DNA from: Alloyangia pacifica
Lineage (GTDB): Bacteria; Pseudomonadota; Alphaproteobacteria; Rhodobacterales; Rhodobacteraceae
Length of the DNA stretch: 64,000 nucleotides
Assembly: GCF_020524285.1 (NCBI RefSeq)
Contig: NZ_JAIVKX010000003.1
Location: forward strand, 186,001 to 250,000
Direction: 5' to 3'
Shown: one piece after another, positions 41,401-49,872 of the stretch
How the letters are laid out: every line of letters starts with the position of its first letter
Position numbering within the stretch: position 1 is the first letter of the stretch
Program-made: the position numbers and the translations under genes
The notes under the pieces: generated by a model
Databases searched by the model: none
What the model was told of the DNA's origin: nothing
What the model saw: only the letters and a program-made list of their open reading frames with translations

Positions 41401-43562
41401 GCGATTTCTCTGCCAGCACCGAGGGCGGCGTCTGCACCATCGCCTGGGACACGCCCGGCAAGTCGATGAACGTCATGAGCCTCGAGGCGCTCTCCGAGCT
41501 CGACGCGCTGGTCAGCGGCGCGCTGGAGGACAAGAGCGTCCGGGGCATTGTCATCACCTCCGCCAAGCCCGGCAGCTTCGCCGGGGGCATGGATCTGAAC
41601 ACGCTGGCGGCGATGCGCCAGGCCGCCGGGGACGATCCGGCGCAGGGCATCTTCGAGGGGATCATGGGGCTGCACGCGGTGCTGCGCCGGATCGAGCGCG
41701 CCGGAATGGACGCGGCGCATGAGGGCGGCAAACCCATCGCCTGCGCCCTGCCCGGCACCGCGCTCGGCATCGGCTACGAGCTGGCGCTGGCGTGCCACCG
41801 CATCTTTGCTGCGCCGAACCCCAGGGCCAAGATCGGCCTGCCGGAGATCAAGGTCGGTCTCTTTCCCGGTGCCGGCGGCACCACGCGACTGGTGCGCAGG
41901 CTCGGCGCCATGGGCGCGGCGCCCTACCTGCTGGAGGGGACCTTGCTGGCGCCCGAAAAGGCAAAGGCGGCGGGGCTTATCGACGAGATCGCCGAGGATC
42001 CGCTTGCCACCGCGCGCGACTGGGTGCTGCAGGCCGCGCCCGAGGACTTGGTGAAACCCTGGGACCGCAAGGGCTTCAAGCTGCCCGGCGGCGGGCCGTA
42101 TCACCCGGCCGGCTTCATGACCTTCCTCGGCGCCTCGGCCATGGTCAACGGCAAGACCAAGGGGGTCTACCCGGCGGCGAAGGCGCTGGTCTCGGCGGTC
42201 TACGAGGGCGCGCAGGTGCCCTTCGACACGGCGCTCAGGATCGAGGCGCGCTGGTTCACCCATGTGATGCTCGACCCCAGCTCGAGCGCGATGATCCGCA
42301 CGCTCTTCGTCGGCAAGGAGGCGCTGGAAAAGGGCGCGGGACGGCCCGAGGGGGTGCCGCCGCAGAGCGTGAGGAAGCTCGGCGTGCTGGGCGCCGGGAT
42401 GATGGGCGCGGGCATCGCGCTGGTCTCGGCGCAGGCGGGGATCGAGGTGGTGCTGCTCGACCGCACGCAGGAGGCGGCGGACACGGGCCGCGCCCATGCC
42501 GAGGCCTATCTCGACGAGGGCATGAGTCGCGGCAAGACCAGCGCCGCGCAGAAGCAGGCGGTGCTCGAGCGGCTCACAGCCACCACCGAGTTCGACGCGC
42601 TCGCGGGCTGCGACATGATCATCGAGGCGGTCTTCGAGGACCCGGAGGTGAAGGCCGAGGTCACCCGCAAGGCGCTGCGCCATGTGCCCGAGAGCTGCAT
42701 CTTCGCCACCAATACCTCGAGTCTGCCGGTCTCGAAACTGGCCGAAGCCTCGCTGATGCCGGAAAATTTCGTCGGGCTGCACTTCTTCTCGCCGGTCGAG
42801 AAGATGCTGCTGGTCGAGGTGATCAAGGGCGCCCGCAGCGGCCCGCGCGCGGTGGCAAAGGCGCTAGATTTCGCACGAACCATCCGCAAGACGCCGATCG
42901 TGGTCAATGACGCGCGCTTCTTCTACGCCAACCGCTGCATCATCCCCTATCTCAACGAGGGGCTGCGGCTGCTGCGCGAGGGCACGGCCCCGGCGCTGGT
43001 CGAGAACGCCGCCAAGCTGGTCGGCATGCCGCTGGGCCCGCTGCAACTGGTCGACGAGACCTCGATCGAGCTGGGCCTGAAGATCGCCCGGGCTAGCCGC
43101 GCCGCCATGGGCGACGCCTACCGGGATGCCGACGTGGACCAGGTGCTCGAGCGCATGGCCGAGCTCGGGCGGCTCGGGCGCAAGGCCGGTGCGGGTTTCT
43201 ACGCCTACGAGGGCGGCAAAAGGCGCGGGCTCTGGGACGGGCTGGCGACGGAATGGCCCCAAGCCGCGGAGCAGCCGGACCTGCTTGAGGTGCAGCACCG
43301 CCTGCTCTTCGTGCAGGCGCTGGAGGCGGTGCGGGCACTGGAGCGCCACGTGCTGCCGGGCGTGCGCGAGGGCGACGTGGGGGCGGTGCTGGGCTGGGGC
43401 TTCGCGCCCTGGTCGGGCGGCCCGTTCTCGTGGCTCGACATGCTGGGCGCGCCCTATGCCGCCGAGCGCGCGGCAGACCTTGCCGAGCGGTACGGCCGCC
43501 GCTTCGCCTGCCCCGAGACGCTGACCGAGATCGCGCGCACCGGCCGGAGCTTCTACGGCTGA
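41397..43562 (+). CDS. fadJ: Bifunctional enoyl-CoA hydratase / 3-hydroxyacyl-CoA dehydrogenase
   Basis: This 721-residue fusion has an N-terminal crotonase domain (oxyanion hole GSFAGGMDL, PIACALPGTALGIGYELALACH, catalytic Glu in GLPEIKVGLFPGAGGTTR). It is followed by the NAD-binding domain (KLGVLGAGMMGAGIALVSAQAG, NTSSLPVSKLA, GLHFFSPVEKMLLVEV) and the C-terminal helical domains (RFFYANRCIIPYLNEG). It hydrates 2-enoyl-CoA and oxidises the product to 3-ketoacyl-CoA for the adjacent thiolase. It overlaps the cupin gene by four bases. Repeat copy C separates it from the convergent ccr. Confidence 0.94.
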   Translation: MSDFSASTEGGVCTIAWDTPGKSMNVMSLEALSELDALVSGALEDKSVRGIVITSAKPGSFAGGMDLNTLAAMRQAAGDDPAQGIFEGIMGLHAVLRRIERAGMDAAHEGGKPIACALPGTALGIGYELALACHRIFAAPNPRAKIGLPEIKVGLFPGAGGTTRLVRRLGAMGAAPYLLEGTLLAPEKAKAAGLIDEIAEDPLATARDWVLQAAPEDLVKPWDRKGFKLPGGGPYHPAGFMTFLGASAMVNGKTKGVYPAAKALVSAVYEGAQVPFDTALRIEARWFTHVMLDPSSSAMIRTLFVGKEALEKGAGRPEGVPPQSVRKLGVLGAGMMGAGIALVSAQAGIEVVLLDRTQEAADTGRAHAEAYLDEGMSRGKTSAAQKQAVLERLTATTEFDALAGCDMIIEAVFEDPEVKAEVTRKALRHVPESCIFATNTSSLPVSKLAEASLMPENFVGLHFFSPVEKMLLVEVIKGARSGPRAVAKALDFARTIRKTPIVVNDARFFYANRCIIPYLNEGLRLLREGTAPALVENAAKLVGMPLGPLQLVDETSIELGLKIARASRAAMGDAYRDADVDQVLERMAELGRLGRKAGAGFYAYEGGKRRGLWDGLATEWPQAAEQPDLLEVQHRLLFVQALEAVRALERHVLPGVREGDVGAVLGWGFAPWSGGPFSWLDMLGAPYAAERAADLAERYGRRFACPETLTEIARTGRSFYG

Positions 43563-43596
43563 TCAGGCTGCGCGCCCGGCGGATCCGTCCCGCCGT

Positions 43597-43700
43597 GCGT
43601 ATTTTGAAAGAGAAGAAGCGCGGGACGCCCTGCCCTTCTTCTAGGTCCAAATATCCCGGGGGTGAGGCGCGCAGCGCCGAGGGGGCAGCGCCCCCTCTCC
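43597..43700. repeat. Dispersed intergenic repeat, copy C
   Basis: The left module GTATTTTGAAAGAGAAG and a right module with CTTCTAGGTCCAAATATCCC are followed by the hairpins GGCGC/GCGCC and GGGGGC/GCCCCC. It lies between the convergent fadJ and ccr genes, where the hairpins could act as terminators. Confidence 0.88.
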
Positions 43701-43724
43701 TTACCCGGTGCCTTTCCGGCGGGA

Positions 43725-45005
43725 TCAGCCCGCCAGCGCCTCTTCGAAGGTGCGCAGCCCGGTGCGCGGCGCCTGCACCAGCACCGCCATGTTGCCCGGC
43801 TTGTGCTCGTTGCGCAGCATCTTCAGGTGCGCCGCCGGGATCTCCTCCCAAGTGAAGACCTCGGACATGCAGGGATCCAGCCGCCGTTCGATCATCAGCT
43901 TGTTGGCCGCCGACGCCTGCTTGAGATGGGCGAAGTGCGAGCCCTGCAGGCGCTTCTGGTGCATCCACATGTAGCGCACGTCGAAGGTGCAGTTGAAGCC
44001 TGAGGTGCCGGCACAGATCACCACCATGCCGCCCTTCTTGCAGACCAGCGCCGAGACCGGGAAGGTCGCCTCGCCGGGATGCTCGAAGACCATGTCGACG
44101 CTGACGCCCTTGCCGGTGATTTCCCAGATCGCCTTGCCGAACTTGCGCGCCTCCTTGAGCCACTCGTTGTACTCGGGCGTGTTCACCTTGGGCAGCTGGC
44201 CCCAGCACTTGAAGTCGCGCCGGTTGATCACCCCCTTGGCGCCCATCGACATGACGAACTCGCGCTTGTCCTCGTCCGAGATCACCCCGATGGCATTGGC
44301 GCCCGCAGTGTTGATCAGCTGGATCGCATAGGAGCCGAGGCCGCCCGAGGCGCCCCAAACCAGCACGTTCTGGCCGGGCTTGAGCTCATGCGGGTGGTGG
44401 CCGAAGAGCATCCGGTAGGCGGTGGCCAGCGTCAGCGTGTAGCAGGCGCTCTCTTCCCAGGTCAGGTGCTTGGGCCGCGGCATAAGCTGCTGCGCCTGCA
44501 CGCGGGTGAACTGGGCGAAGCTGCCATCGGGGGTTTCGTAGCCCCAGATGCGCTGGCTGGGCGAGAACATCGGGTCGCCGCCGTTGCACTCCTCGTCGTC
44601 GCCGTCGTCCTGGTTGCAGTGGATGACCACCTCGTCGCCGACCTTCCAGCGGGTGACCTTGTCGCCGACCTTCCAGACGATGCCCGAGGCATCCGAGCCG
44701 GCGATGTGGTAGGGTGCGCCATGGCCGTCAAAGGGGCTGATCGGCACGCCGAGCCCGGCCCAGACGCCGTTGTAGTTGACCCCGGCCGCCATGACGAGAA
44801 CCAGCACCTCGGAACTGTCGATCTCCCAGGTGTCGACCACCTCCTTCTGGAAGGACTGGTCGGGCTCGCCGTGACGCTCGCGGCGGATCGCCCAGGCGTA
44901 CATCTGCTTCGGCACATGGCCGAGGGGCGGCATCTCGCCGACCTCGTAGAGGTCCTTCACCGGTGCGTCGTAGGGCGCGATCTCGGTCTTGCTGTCCAGC
45001 GCCAT
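43725..45005 (-). CDS. ccr: Crotonyl-CoA carboxylase/reductase
   Basis: This 426-residue medium-chain dehydrogenase reductively carboxylates crotonyl-CoA to ethylmalonyl-CoA with NADPH and CO2. It is the key step of the ethylmalonyl-CoA pathway for acetyl-CoA assimilation. Supporting motifs are VNYNGVWAGLGVPISPF (substrate/CO2 region), VIHCNQDDGDDEECNGGDPMFSPSQRIWGYETPDGSFAQF, VLVWGASGGLGSYA (Rossmann) and FEHPGEATFPVS. The ATG at 45005 has AAGGAGG five bases upstream; the ATG just before it lies too close. It is divergent from ecm, with a shared 326-bp control region containing 15-bp-spaced half-sites. Confidence 0.96.
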   Translation of the reverse strand: MALDSKTEIAPYDAPVKDLYEVGEMPPLGHVPKQMYAWAIRRERHGEPDQSFQKEVVDTWEIDSSEVLVLVMAAGVNYNGVWAGLGVPISPFDGHGAPYHIAGSDASGIVWKVGDKVTRWKVGDEVVIHCNQDDGDDEECNGGDPMFSPSQRIWGYETPDGSFAQFTRVQAQQLMPRPKHLTWEESACYTLTLATAYRMLFGHHPHELKPGQNVLVWGASGGLGSYAIQLINTAGANAIGVISDEDKREFVMSMGAKGVINRRDFKCWGQLPKVNTPEYNEWLKEARKFGKAIWEITGKGVSVDMVFEHPGEATFPVSALVCKKGGMVVICAGTSGFNCTFDVRYMWMHQKRLQGSHFAHLKQASAANKLMIERRLDPCMSEVFTWEEIPAAHLKMLRNEHKPGNMAVLVQAPRTGLRTFEEALAG

Positions 45006-45072
45006 CATGGCCTCCTTCCTCACTCCTGCGTGGCCCGCGCCGCAGTGCAGAATCGCGGGGCTCCTCCACATC

Positions 45073-45101
45073 GGGATACATTTCAGTGCGCAACATTGCA
45101 A
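45073..45101 (-). promoter_or_regulatory. Predicted ccr promoter
   Basis: On the minus strand a -35-like TTGCAA (45096-45101) and a -10-like TATCCC (45073-45078) are exactly 17 bp apart. Transcription would start near 45066, about 60 bases before the ccr ATG. Confidence 0.5.
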
Positions 45102-45135
45102 CTCAAATGGATCACTTCGAGAAATTTTATAACCT

Positions 45136-45171
45136 CGCGAATGCAGAAACTTCGCGCACTCTTGCCGCGAA
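45136..45171. promoter_or_regulatory. Alternating TTCGCG half-sites between ccr and ecm
   Basis: CGCGAA (45136-45141), TTCGCG (45151-45156) and CGCGAA (45166-45171) lie at exactly 15-bp steps in alternating orientation. They form two overlapping inverted repeats, each with a 9-bp spacer. The cluster ends 34 bp from the predicted ccr -35 and 76 bp from the predicted ecm -35, so one regulator could govern both genes. Confidence 0.6.
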
Positions 45172-45247
45172 ACGCATGTATACTGGGCTTTGGAAGATCC
45201 TGCGCCTGCTGCACTGCAGACCTAGGCTTCCGCCGCGATGCGGCGAA

Positions 45248-45276
45248 TTGACGAGACATTTTATTTCCAATATCCA
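45248..45276 (+). promoter_or_regulatory. Predicted ecm promoter
   Basis: A -35-like TTGACG (45248-45253) and a -10-like TATCCA (45271-45276) are separated by exactly 17 bp. Transcription would start near 45283, about 50 bases before the ATG at 45332. The -10 resembles that of the divergent ccr promoter. Confidence 0.5.
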
Positions 45277-45331
45277 CACCACATCGCAAGATGATTTCCC
45301 GCGAGAGTCTCGCGGCCCGAGGGAGGATGAC

Positions 45332-47308
45332 ATGAGAGACAGCACCAGCCCGCGCCAGCCCGACCGTCCCTGGCTGATCCGCACCTATGCCGGACATTCC
45401 ACGGCCAGCGCCTCGAACGCGCTCTACCGGGCCAATCTCGCAAAGGGGCAGACCGGGCTTTCGGTGGCCTTCGACCTGCCGACCCAGACCGGATACGACA
45501 GCGACCACGTGCTGGCGCGCGGCGAGGTCGGCAAGGTCGGCGTGCCGGTCTGCCACCTCGGCGACATGCGCGCGCTCTTCGACCAGATCCCGCTCGAGCA
45601 GATGAACACCTCGATGACGATCAACGCCACCGCCCCCTGGCTCTTGGCGCTCTATATCGCGGTGGCCGAGGAACAGGGCGCGGATGTCTCGAAGCTGCAG
45701 GGCACGGTGCAAAACGACCTGATCAAGGAATACCTCAGCCGCGGCACCTATATCTGCCCGCCCAAACCCTCTCTGAAGATGATCGGGGACGTGGCCGAGT
45801 ATTGCTACACCCATGTGCCCAAGTGGAACCCGATGAACGTCTGCTCCTATCACCTGCAGGAGGCCGGCGCGACACCGGAACAGGAACTGGCCTTTGCCCT
45901 TGCTACCGCCTGCGCGGTGCTGGACGAGCTGAAACCCCGTGTCGCCGCCGAGGATTTTCCCGCACTTTGCGGACGCATCAGCTTTTTCGTCAACGCCGGC
46001 ATCCGTTTCGTCACCGAGATGTGCAAGATGCGCGCCTTTGTCGATCTCTGGGATGAAATCCTGCTGGAGCGCTATGGCGTCACCGACCCGAAATACCGCC
46101 GCTTCCGCTATGGCGTGCAGGTCAACAGCCTCGGGCTCACCGAGCAGCAGCCAGAGAACAATGTCTACCGCATTCTCATCGAAATGCTTGCGGTCACTCT
46201 GTCCAAGAAGGCCCGCGCCCGCGCCGTGCAATTGCCCGCCTGGAACGAGGCGCTCGGCCTGCCCCGCCCCTGGGACCAGCAATGGTCGATGCGGATGCAG
46301 CAGATCCTGGCCTATGAGACCGACCTTCTGGAATTCGACGATCTCTTCGATGGCAACCCCGCGGTGGACCGCAAGGTCGAAACCCTGAAAGAGGGCGCGC
46401 GGGCGGAATTGGCCAATATCGCCTCCATGGACGGGGCGATTGGCGCCATCGACTATATGAAAGCCCGGCTCGTGGACGCCAATGCCGAGAGGCTCGGGCG
46501 GATCGAGCGCGCGGAAACCACCGTGGTCGGGGTCAATCGCTGGACGGAAGCGGAGCCCTCGCCGCTGGTCGGCGAGGATGGCGGGATCATGGTGGTCGAT
46601 CCCGCGGTCGAAGCCGAACAGATCGGCCGTCTCGAGGGTTGGCGCACGGCGCGGGATGCAGCCGCCGTATCCGCCGCCCTGGCCGAGTTGCGGCGCGCGG
46701 CAACCGCGGGCGAAAATGTCATGCCCGCATCCATCGCCTGTGCAAAGGCCGGGGTGACCACGGGCGAATGGGCCGGTGAAATGCGGGACGTGCATGGCGA
46801 ATACCGCGGCCCCACCGGCGTGGCAAAGGCGGTCTCGAACCGCACGGAGGGGCTCGACGAGTTGCGCGAGGCCGTGGATGCGGTGAGCGACCGGCTCGGC
46901 GCGCGGCTGCGGTTCCTCGTCGGCAAGCCAGGTCTCGATGGCCATTCGAACGGCGCTGAGCAGATCGCCTTCCGGGCGCGCGACTGCGGCATGGAGATAG
47001 ATTACGAAGGAATTCGGTCAACTCCAGAACAGATAGTTGAACAGGCCCGCAATGGCGCGCATGTAATTGGGCTGTCAATTCTGTCGGGAAGTCACGTTCC
47101 CTTGATTCAAGATATAATGCAGCGGCTGCAATCCGAGGGGCTGATACATATCCCGGTTGTGGTCGGAGGCATCATCCCAGACGAAGACGCCAAGCAGCTG
47201 AAGGCACAGGGGGTCGCCCGCGTCTACACACCGAAGAACTTCGAACTGAACAAGATCATGAAAGATATCATTGTTCTGGTCGATCCGGAGTGCGTTGCCG
47301 CGCAATAG
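45332..47308 (+). CDS. ecm: Ethylmalonyl-CoA mutase (coenzyme B12-dependent)
   Basis: This 658-residue mutase rearranges (2R)-ethylmalonyl-CoA to (2S)-methylsuccinyl-CoA. The catalytic barrel contains GLSVAFDLPTQTGYDSDH, MNTSMTINATAPWLLALY and QNDLIKEYLSRGTYI. The B12 domain at the C-terminus has the DxHxxG motif (D536, H538, G541 in GLDGHSNGAEQI), GLSILSGSHV and VVVGGIIPDED. Ecm is distinguished from methylmalonyl-CoA mutase by its shorter length and pairing with ccr. The ATG at 45332 follows GGGAGGA. The 3' part of the gene (about 46990-47120) uses many codons that are rare elsewhere, including ATA and GTA. Confidence 0.95.
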   Translation: MRDSTSPRQPDRPWLIRTYAGHSTASASNALYRANLAKGQTGLSVAFDLPTQTGYDSDHVLARGEVGKVGVPVCHLGDMRALFDQIPLEQMNTSMTINATAPWLLALYIAVAEEQGADVSKLQGTVQNDLIKEYLSRGTYICPPKPSLKMIGDVAEYCYTHVPKWNPMNVCSYHLQEAGATPEQELAFALATACAVLDELKPRVAAEDFPALCGRISFFVNAGIRFVTEMCKMRAFVDLWDEILLERYGVTDPKYRRFRYGVQVNSLGLTEQQPENNVYRILIEMLAVTLSKKARARAVQLPAWNEALGLPRPWDQQWSMRMQQILAYETDLLEFDDLFDGNPAVDRKVETLKEGARAELANIASMDGAIGAIDYMKARLVDANAERLGRIERAETTVVGVNRWTEAEPSPLVGEDGGIMVVDPAVEAEQIGRLEGWRTARDAAAVSAALAELRRAATAGENVMPASIACAKAGVTTGEWAGEMRDVHGEYRGPTGVAKAVSNRTEGLDELREAVDAVSDRLGARLRFLVGKPGLDGHSNGAEQIAFRARDCGMEIDYEGIRSTPEQIVEQARNGAHVIGLSILSGSHVPLIQDIMQRLQSEGLIHIPVVVGGIIPDEDAKQLKAQGVARVYTPKNFELNKIMKDIIVLVDPECVAAQ

Positions 47309-47365
47309 AGGTGCATTTTCGCGCAATAGCTTAACGCGCCGTGCACAGTGAGCAAAAACATCAGG

Positions 47366-47388
47366 CTGCCGACCCCAAATGTCGGCAG
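47366..47388 (+). other. Hairpin in the ecm-hns intergenic region
   Basis: An 8-bp stem CTGCCGAC / GTCGGCAG with a 7-base loop lies 58 bp past the ecm stop codon. There is no T tract; it may mark the ecm transcript end before the hns promoter. Confidence 0.5.
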
Positions 47389-47417
47389 TCAACCGCCTCT
47401 CTATGCGAAAAGTCAAA

Positions 47418-47446
47418 TTGACACAAAGCCAAGTCTTGCGAAATAG
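47418..47446 (+). promoter_or_regulatory. Predicted promoter of hns-deoD
   Basis: A consensus -35 TTGACA (47418-47423) and a -10-like AAATAG (47441-47446) are 17 bp apart, in an AT-rich patch. Transcription would begin near 47452, about 40 bases before the H-NS-like start codon. The -10 is poor. Confidence 0.5.
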
Positions 47447-47489
47447 CTCCGAATAGCCAATTTTGTCGGCATAGAAAACGGAGACGATC

Positions 47490-47801
47490 GTGAATATTGA
47501 CCTTGATACCCTGTCCAAAGAAGAGCTGAAACAGCTCAAAACCGACGTTGAAAAAGCGTTGGTGACCATTGACGCACGCCGCAAGGCAGAAGCGAAACGC
47601 GCAGCAGAGCAGGTAGCTAAGGAATTCGGCTACTCGCTGGACGAAATCATTGCCGCGGGCGGCACCAAGGGCTCAAAGGGCGCCCCGAAATACGCCAACC
47701 CCTCCGATCCGGCGCAAACCTGGACTGGCCGCGGCCGCAAACCCAACTGGGTCATCGAAGCTCTGGACGAAGGCAAGTCGCTCGAAGACCTCGCCCTCTG
47801 A
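47490..47801 (+). CDS. H-NS/HvrA-family nucleoid-associated protein
   Basis: This 103-residue protein has an N-terminal coiled coil ([36 protein letters not shown]) for oligomerisation and the C-terminal H-NS DNA-binding core [22 protein letters not shown], including the AT-hook-like GRGRKP. Homologues such as HvrA/SPB in Rhodobacter modulate photosynthesis and nitrogen genes. The start is GTG at 47490 with GGAGA upstream. The stop codon overlaps the deoD ATG by one base, so translation of deoD is coupled to this DNA-binding protein, an unexpected pairing. Confidence 0.93.
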   Translation: MNIDLDTLSKEELKQLKTDVEKALVTIDARRKAEAKRAAEQVAKEFGYSLDEIIAAGGTKGSKGAPKYANPSDPAQTWTGRGRKPNWVIEALDEGKSLEDLAL

Positions 47802-48505
47802 TGACCGTCCATATCGGAGCAAAGCCCGGCGAAATTGCCGAAACGGTTCTGATGCCCGGGGATCCGCTGCGCGCGGAATGGGTGGCGGAAACGTTTCTGG
47901 AAGATGCGCAATGCGTCAACCGGGTCCGGGGCATGTACGGTTTCACCGGTTTCTGGAAAGGAAACCGGGTCTCCGTGCATGGCTCCGGCATGGGAATGCC
48001 CAGCCTGTCGATCTACGCCAATGAGCTGATCCGCGATTTCGGGGCAAGAACCCTGATCCGCATCGGCTCCTGCGGTGCAATGCAGGACAGTGTCGCGGTG
48101 CGCGATGTCATTCTCGCGATGACGGCCAGCAGCCTGTCGACCCCGTCCCGCGGTATCTTCCGGGAGCTGAACTTCGCCCCCTGTGCCGATTACGGCCTGC
48201 TGCGCGCCGCCGCGGACGCCGCCGCGCGCATCGGCGCGACGACTCATGTGGGCGGGATCTACTCTGCCGACGTGTTCTACGATGAACGCCCCGATCTCAA
48301 CGAGATCATGACCCGTCACGGCATCCTCGGCGTCGAGATGGAAGCGGCCGAGCTCTACAACCTCGCCGCCCGCCATGGCGCGCGCGCGCTGGCGGTGCTG
48401 ACGGTCTCCGATCACCTGCTCACGCATGAGGCGCTGCCGGCCGAAGACCGGCAAAGCTCTTTTGCCGAGATGGTCGAAATCGCACTCGAGGCGGCCTTCG
48501 CCTGA
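47801..48505 (+). CDS. deoD: Purine-nucleoside phosphorylase
   Basis: This 234-residue enzyme of the hexameric PNP family (NP-I) splits purine (deoxy)nucleosides with phosphate. It starts [26 protein letters not shown] (phosphate contact in GDPLR), then [32 protein letters not shown] (ribose-binding Glu) and VSDHLL (catalytic Asp). Its start overlaps the H-NS-like stop by one base (TGATG). A palindromic GC-rich hairpin follows the stop. Activity would supply free purine bases and ribose-1-phosphate. Confidence 0.96.
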   Translation: MTVHIGAKPGEIAETVLMPGDPLRAEWVAETFLEDAQCVNRVRGMYGFTGFWKGNRVSVHGSGMGMPSLSIYANELIRDFGARTLIRIGSCGAMQDSVAVRDVILAMTASSLSTPSRGIFRELNFAPCADYGLLRAAADAAARIGATTHVGGIYSADVFYDERPDLNEIMTRHGILGVEMEAAELYNLAARHGARALAVLTVSDHLLTHEALPAEDRQSSFAEMVEIALEAAFA

Positions 48506-48511
48506 AGGCGC

Positions 48512-48537
48512 GGCGGGGCCGCGGCCCCGCCCTTTCG
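48512..48537 (+). terminator. Terminator-like hairpin after deoD
   Basis: The palindrome GGCGGGGCC / GGCCCCGCC (20 bp overall) begins 7 bp after the stop codon and runs into CTTTCGCTT. It lies just before the convergent DUF1989 gene end. Confidence 0.6.
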
Positions 48538-48574
48538 CTTCGGCGCACAGCCCGCCGTCCTGCCCGCCTGCCCC

Positions 48575-49435
48575 TTACAGCCCGTGGCTGCCGTCGTAGC
48601 CGTTGCGCGCGGGCGAGCTCCAGCCCTTCAGCGCCCCCTCCGGCACCCTCAGGATATCGACCTCCAGCGGCGCGCAGCGCGCCGTGTCCGAGCTGTGCTC
48701 GCTGCCGCAGTCGCCGCCCGGGCAGGCGCTCAGAGCCCCCAGCAGGCCGATCTCGGCAAAGAAGGTCAGGTAGTCGCCGGGACGCACCGGGCTCGCCTTC
48801 ATGAAATACTGGCCGGTGTCGCGGGTGAAGCCGGTGCACATGAAGACGTTCAGCACATCATGCACCTCGCGCGCCGCCGCCTCGACCGTCAGCCCCGTCG
48901 CGTCCACCAGCGCCCGCGTGAGGTTGGAGTGGCAGCAATGGTGATACTGATCGCCGCCGCTCAGCAGGTGATGCGTGTGGGGATCGCAGCGCGTGCCGAT
49001 CACGTCGTGCACAGAGCCGCCGTAGGCGTCGATGCCGTACCAGCCCAGGCTGTCCTCGACGATGGTGGCCATGGGGCGCAGGTGAGGAAAGCTCGACCAC
49101 ATGCGCTCACCGGTGGTCAGATGGGTGCCATGCAACGCCCGCGTCTTGCCCGAATAGAAGCGCTCCGAAAGGTCGTTCGCGTTCCACAGGTTGAGGTCCC
49201 CGACCTGCGGCGCCTCGACGCTTCGGATCCGGAAGAAGCCGCCGGCGGGCACGCGGAAGGCGCAGGCTTCGCGCGGCGCGGCCACCACGGTCTCGACCAG
49301 TTCCGCCTGCGCCAGCGCGGCGGCATAGAGCGCCATGTCGGGCACCGGAAGGGTGTCGTTGGGATAGCAGATCACCGGCGGAACGGCGCGGCGCGCCTCT
49401 GCGTCGGCGGGGGTGTCAACGGGGGCTTGGGTCAT
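48575..49435 (-). CDS. DUF1989-domain (urea carboxylase-associated-like) protein
   Basis: This 286-residue protein belongs to the DUF1989 group. It has the conserved FRVPAGGFFRIRSVEAPQVGDLNLWNANDLSERF, LHGTHLTTGERMWSSFPHLRPMATIVEDSL, a histidine- and cysteine-rich centre (CDPHTHHLLSGG, HHCCHSNLTRAL) and a C-terminal CPGGDC. The Cys and His clusters suggest metal binding. Homologues occur beside urea carboxylase genes, but none is found here, so the function is unknown. The ATG at 49435 has AGAGGAG upstream. Repeat copy E lies immediately upstream of the start. Confidence 0.85.
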   Translation of the reverse strand: MTQAPVDTPADAEARRAVPPVICYPNDTLPVPDMALYAAALAQAELVETVVAAPREACAFRVPAGGFFRIRSVEAPQVGDLNLWNANDLSERFYSGKTRALHGTHLTTGERMWSSFPHLRPMATIVEDSLGWYGIDAYGGSVHDVIGTRCDPHTHHLLSGGDQYHHCCHSNLTRALVDATGLTVEAAAREVHDVLNVFMCTGFTRDTGQYFMKASPVRPGDYLTFFAEIGLLGALSACPGGDCGSEHSSDTARCAPLEVDILRVPEGALKGWSSPARNGYDGSHGL

Positions 49436-49494
49436 GTCACGGCTCCTCTTTGCCGCCAGATGACCCAGCCCGGGGCGGGCGCGCAAGCCCTCCG

Positions 49495-49566
49495 CTTCTT
49501 CTCTTTCCAAATACGCCGGGCCAAATATGCCGGGGGAGGCCGCGCAGCGGACGGGGGCGGAGCCCC
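49495..49566. repeat. Dispersed intergenic repeat, copy E (both heads in the same orientation)
   Basis: The reverse complement of the left module (CTTTCCAAATACGCC) is immediately followed by a right module, CCAAATATGCCGGGGG, then hairpins GGGGGC and GCCCC. Unlike other copies the two heads are direct repeats here, which shows that left and right modules are homologous. It lies between the DUF1989 gene and a small membrane-protein gene. Confidence 0.82.
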
Positions 49567-49585
49567 ATCGGCCGGGAGGCCAGGC

Positions 49586-49789
49586 TCAGCCCTCGCGATC
49601 GGGGCGCAGGCAGATATCCGGTGTCTCGCCGCGCGGGCCCTGCGTGGTGGCACCGCATTGGACGCAGGTCCAACTGCTCTCGCCCGCGCCACGGCGCTCG
49701 CGCCAGCGGCATTTGCGGGTTTCGCCATGCCGGTAGTTGAAGACCAGCAGCAGGATCACCGCAACGAGAAAGACCCCCGCGAAAATCAC
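49586..49789 (-). CDS. Small membrane protein with a possible zinc-ribbon tail (67 aa)
   Basis: The first 17 residues form one hydrophobic helix (IFAGVFLVAVILLLVF), followed by a basic segment (YRHGETRKCRWRERRGAG) and a tail with CVQCG and a further Cys (ICLRP). The four cysteines (one in KCRW, two in CVQCG, one in ICLRP) could form a zinc site. The start is GTG with GAGG upstream. I do not recognise a named family. Confidence 0.6.
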   Translation of the reverse strand: MIFAGVFLVAVILLLVFNYRHGETRKCRWRERRGAGESSWTCVQCGATTQGPRGETPDICLRPDREG

Positions 49790-49872
49790 CGGGGGCCTCG
49801 ATCGGCGTGTCTTGTGCAGAAGTGGGTGCGCATGGCGGAGTACCTAGCGCGCGCCACCACCGGCATCCACCC

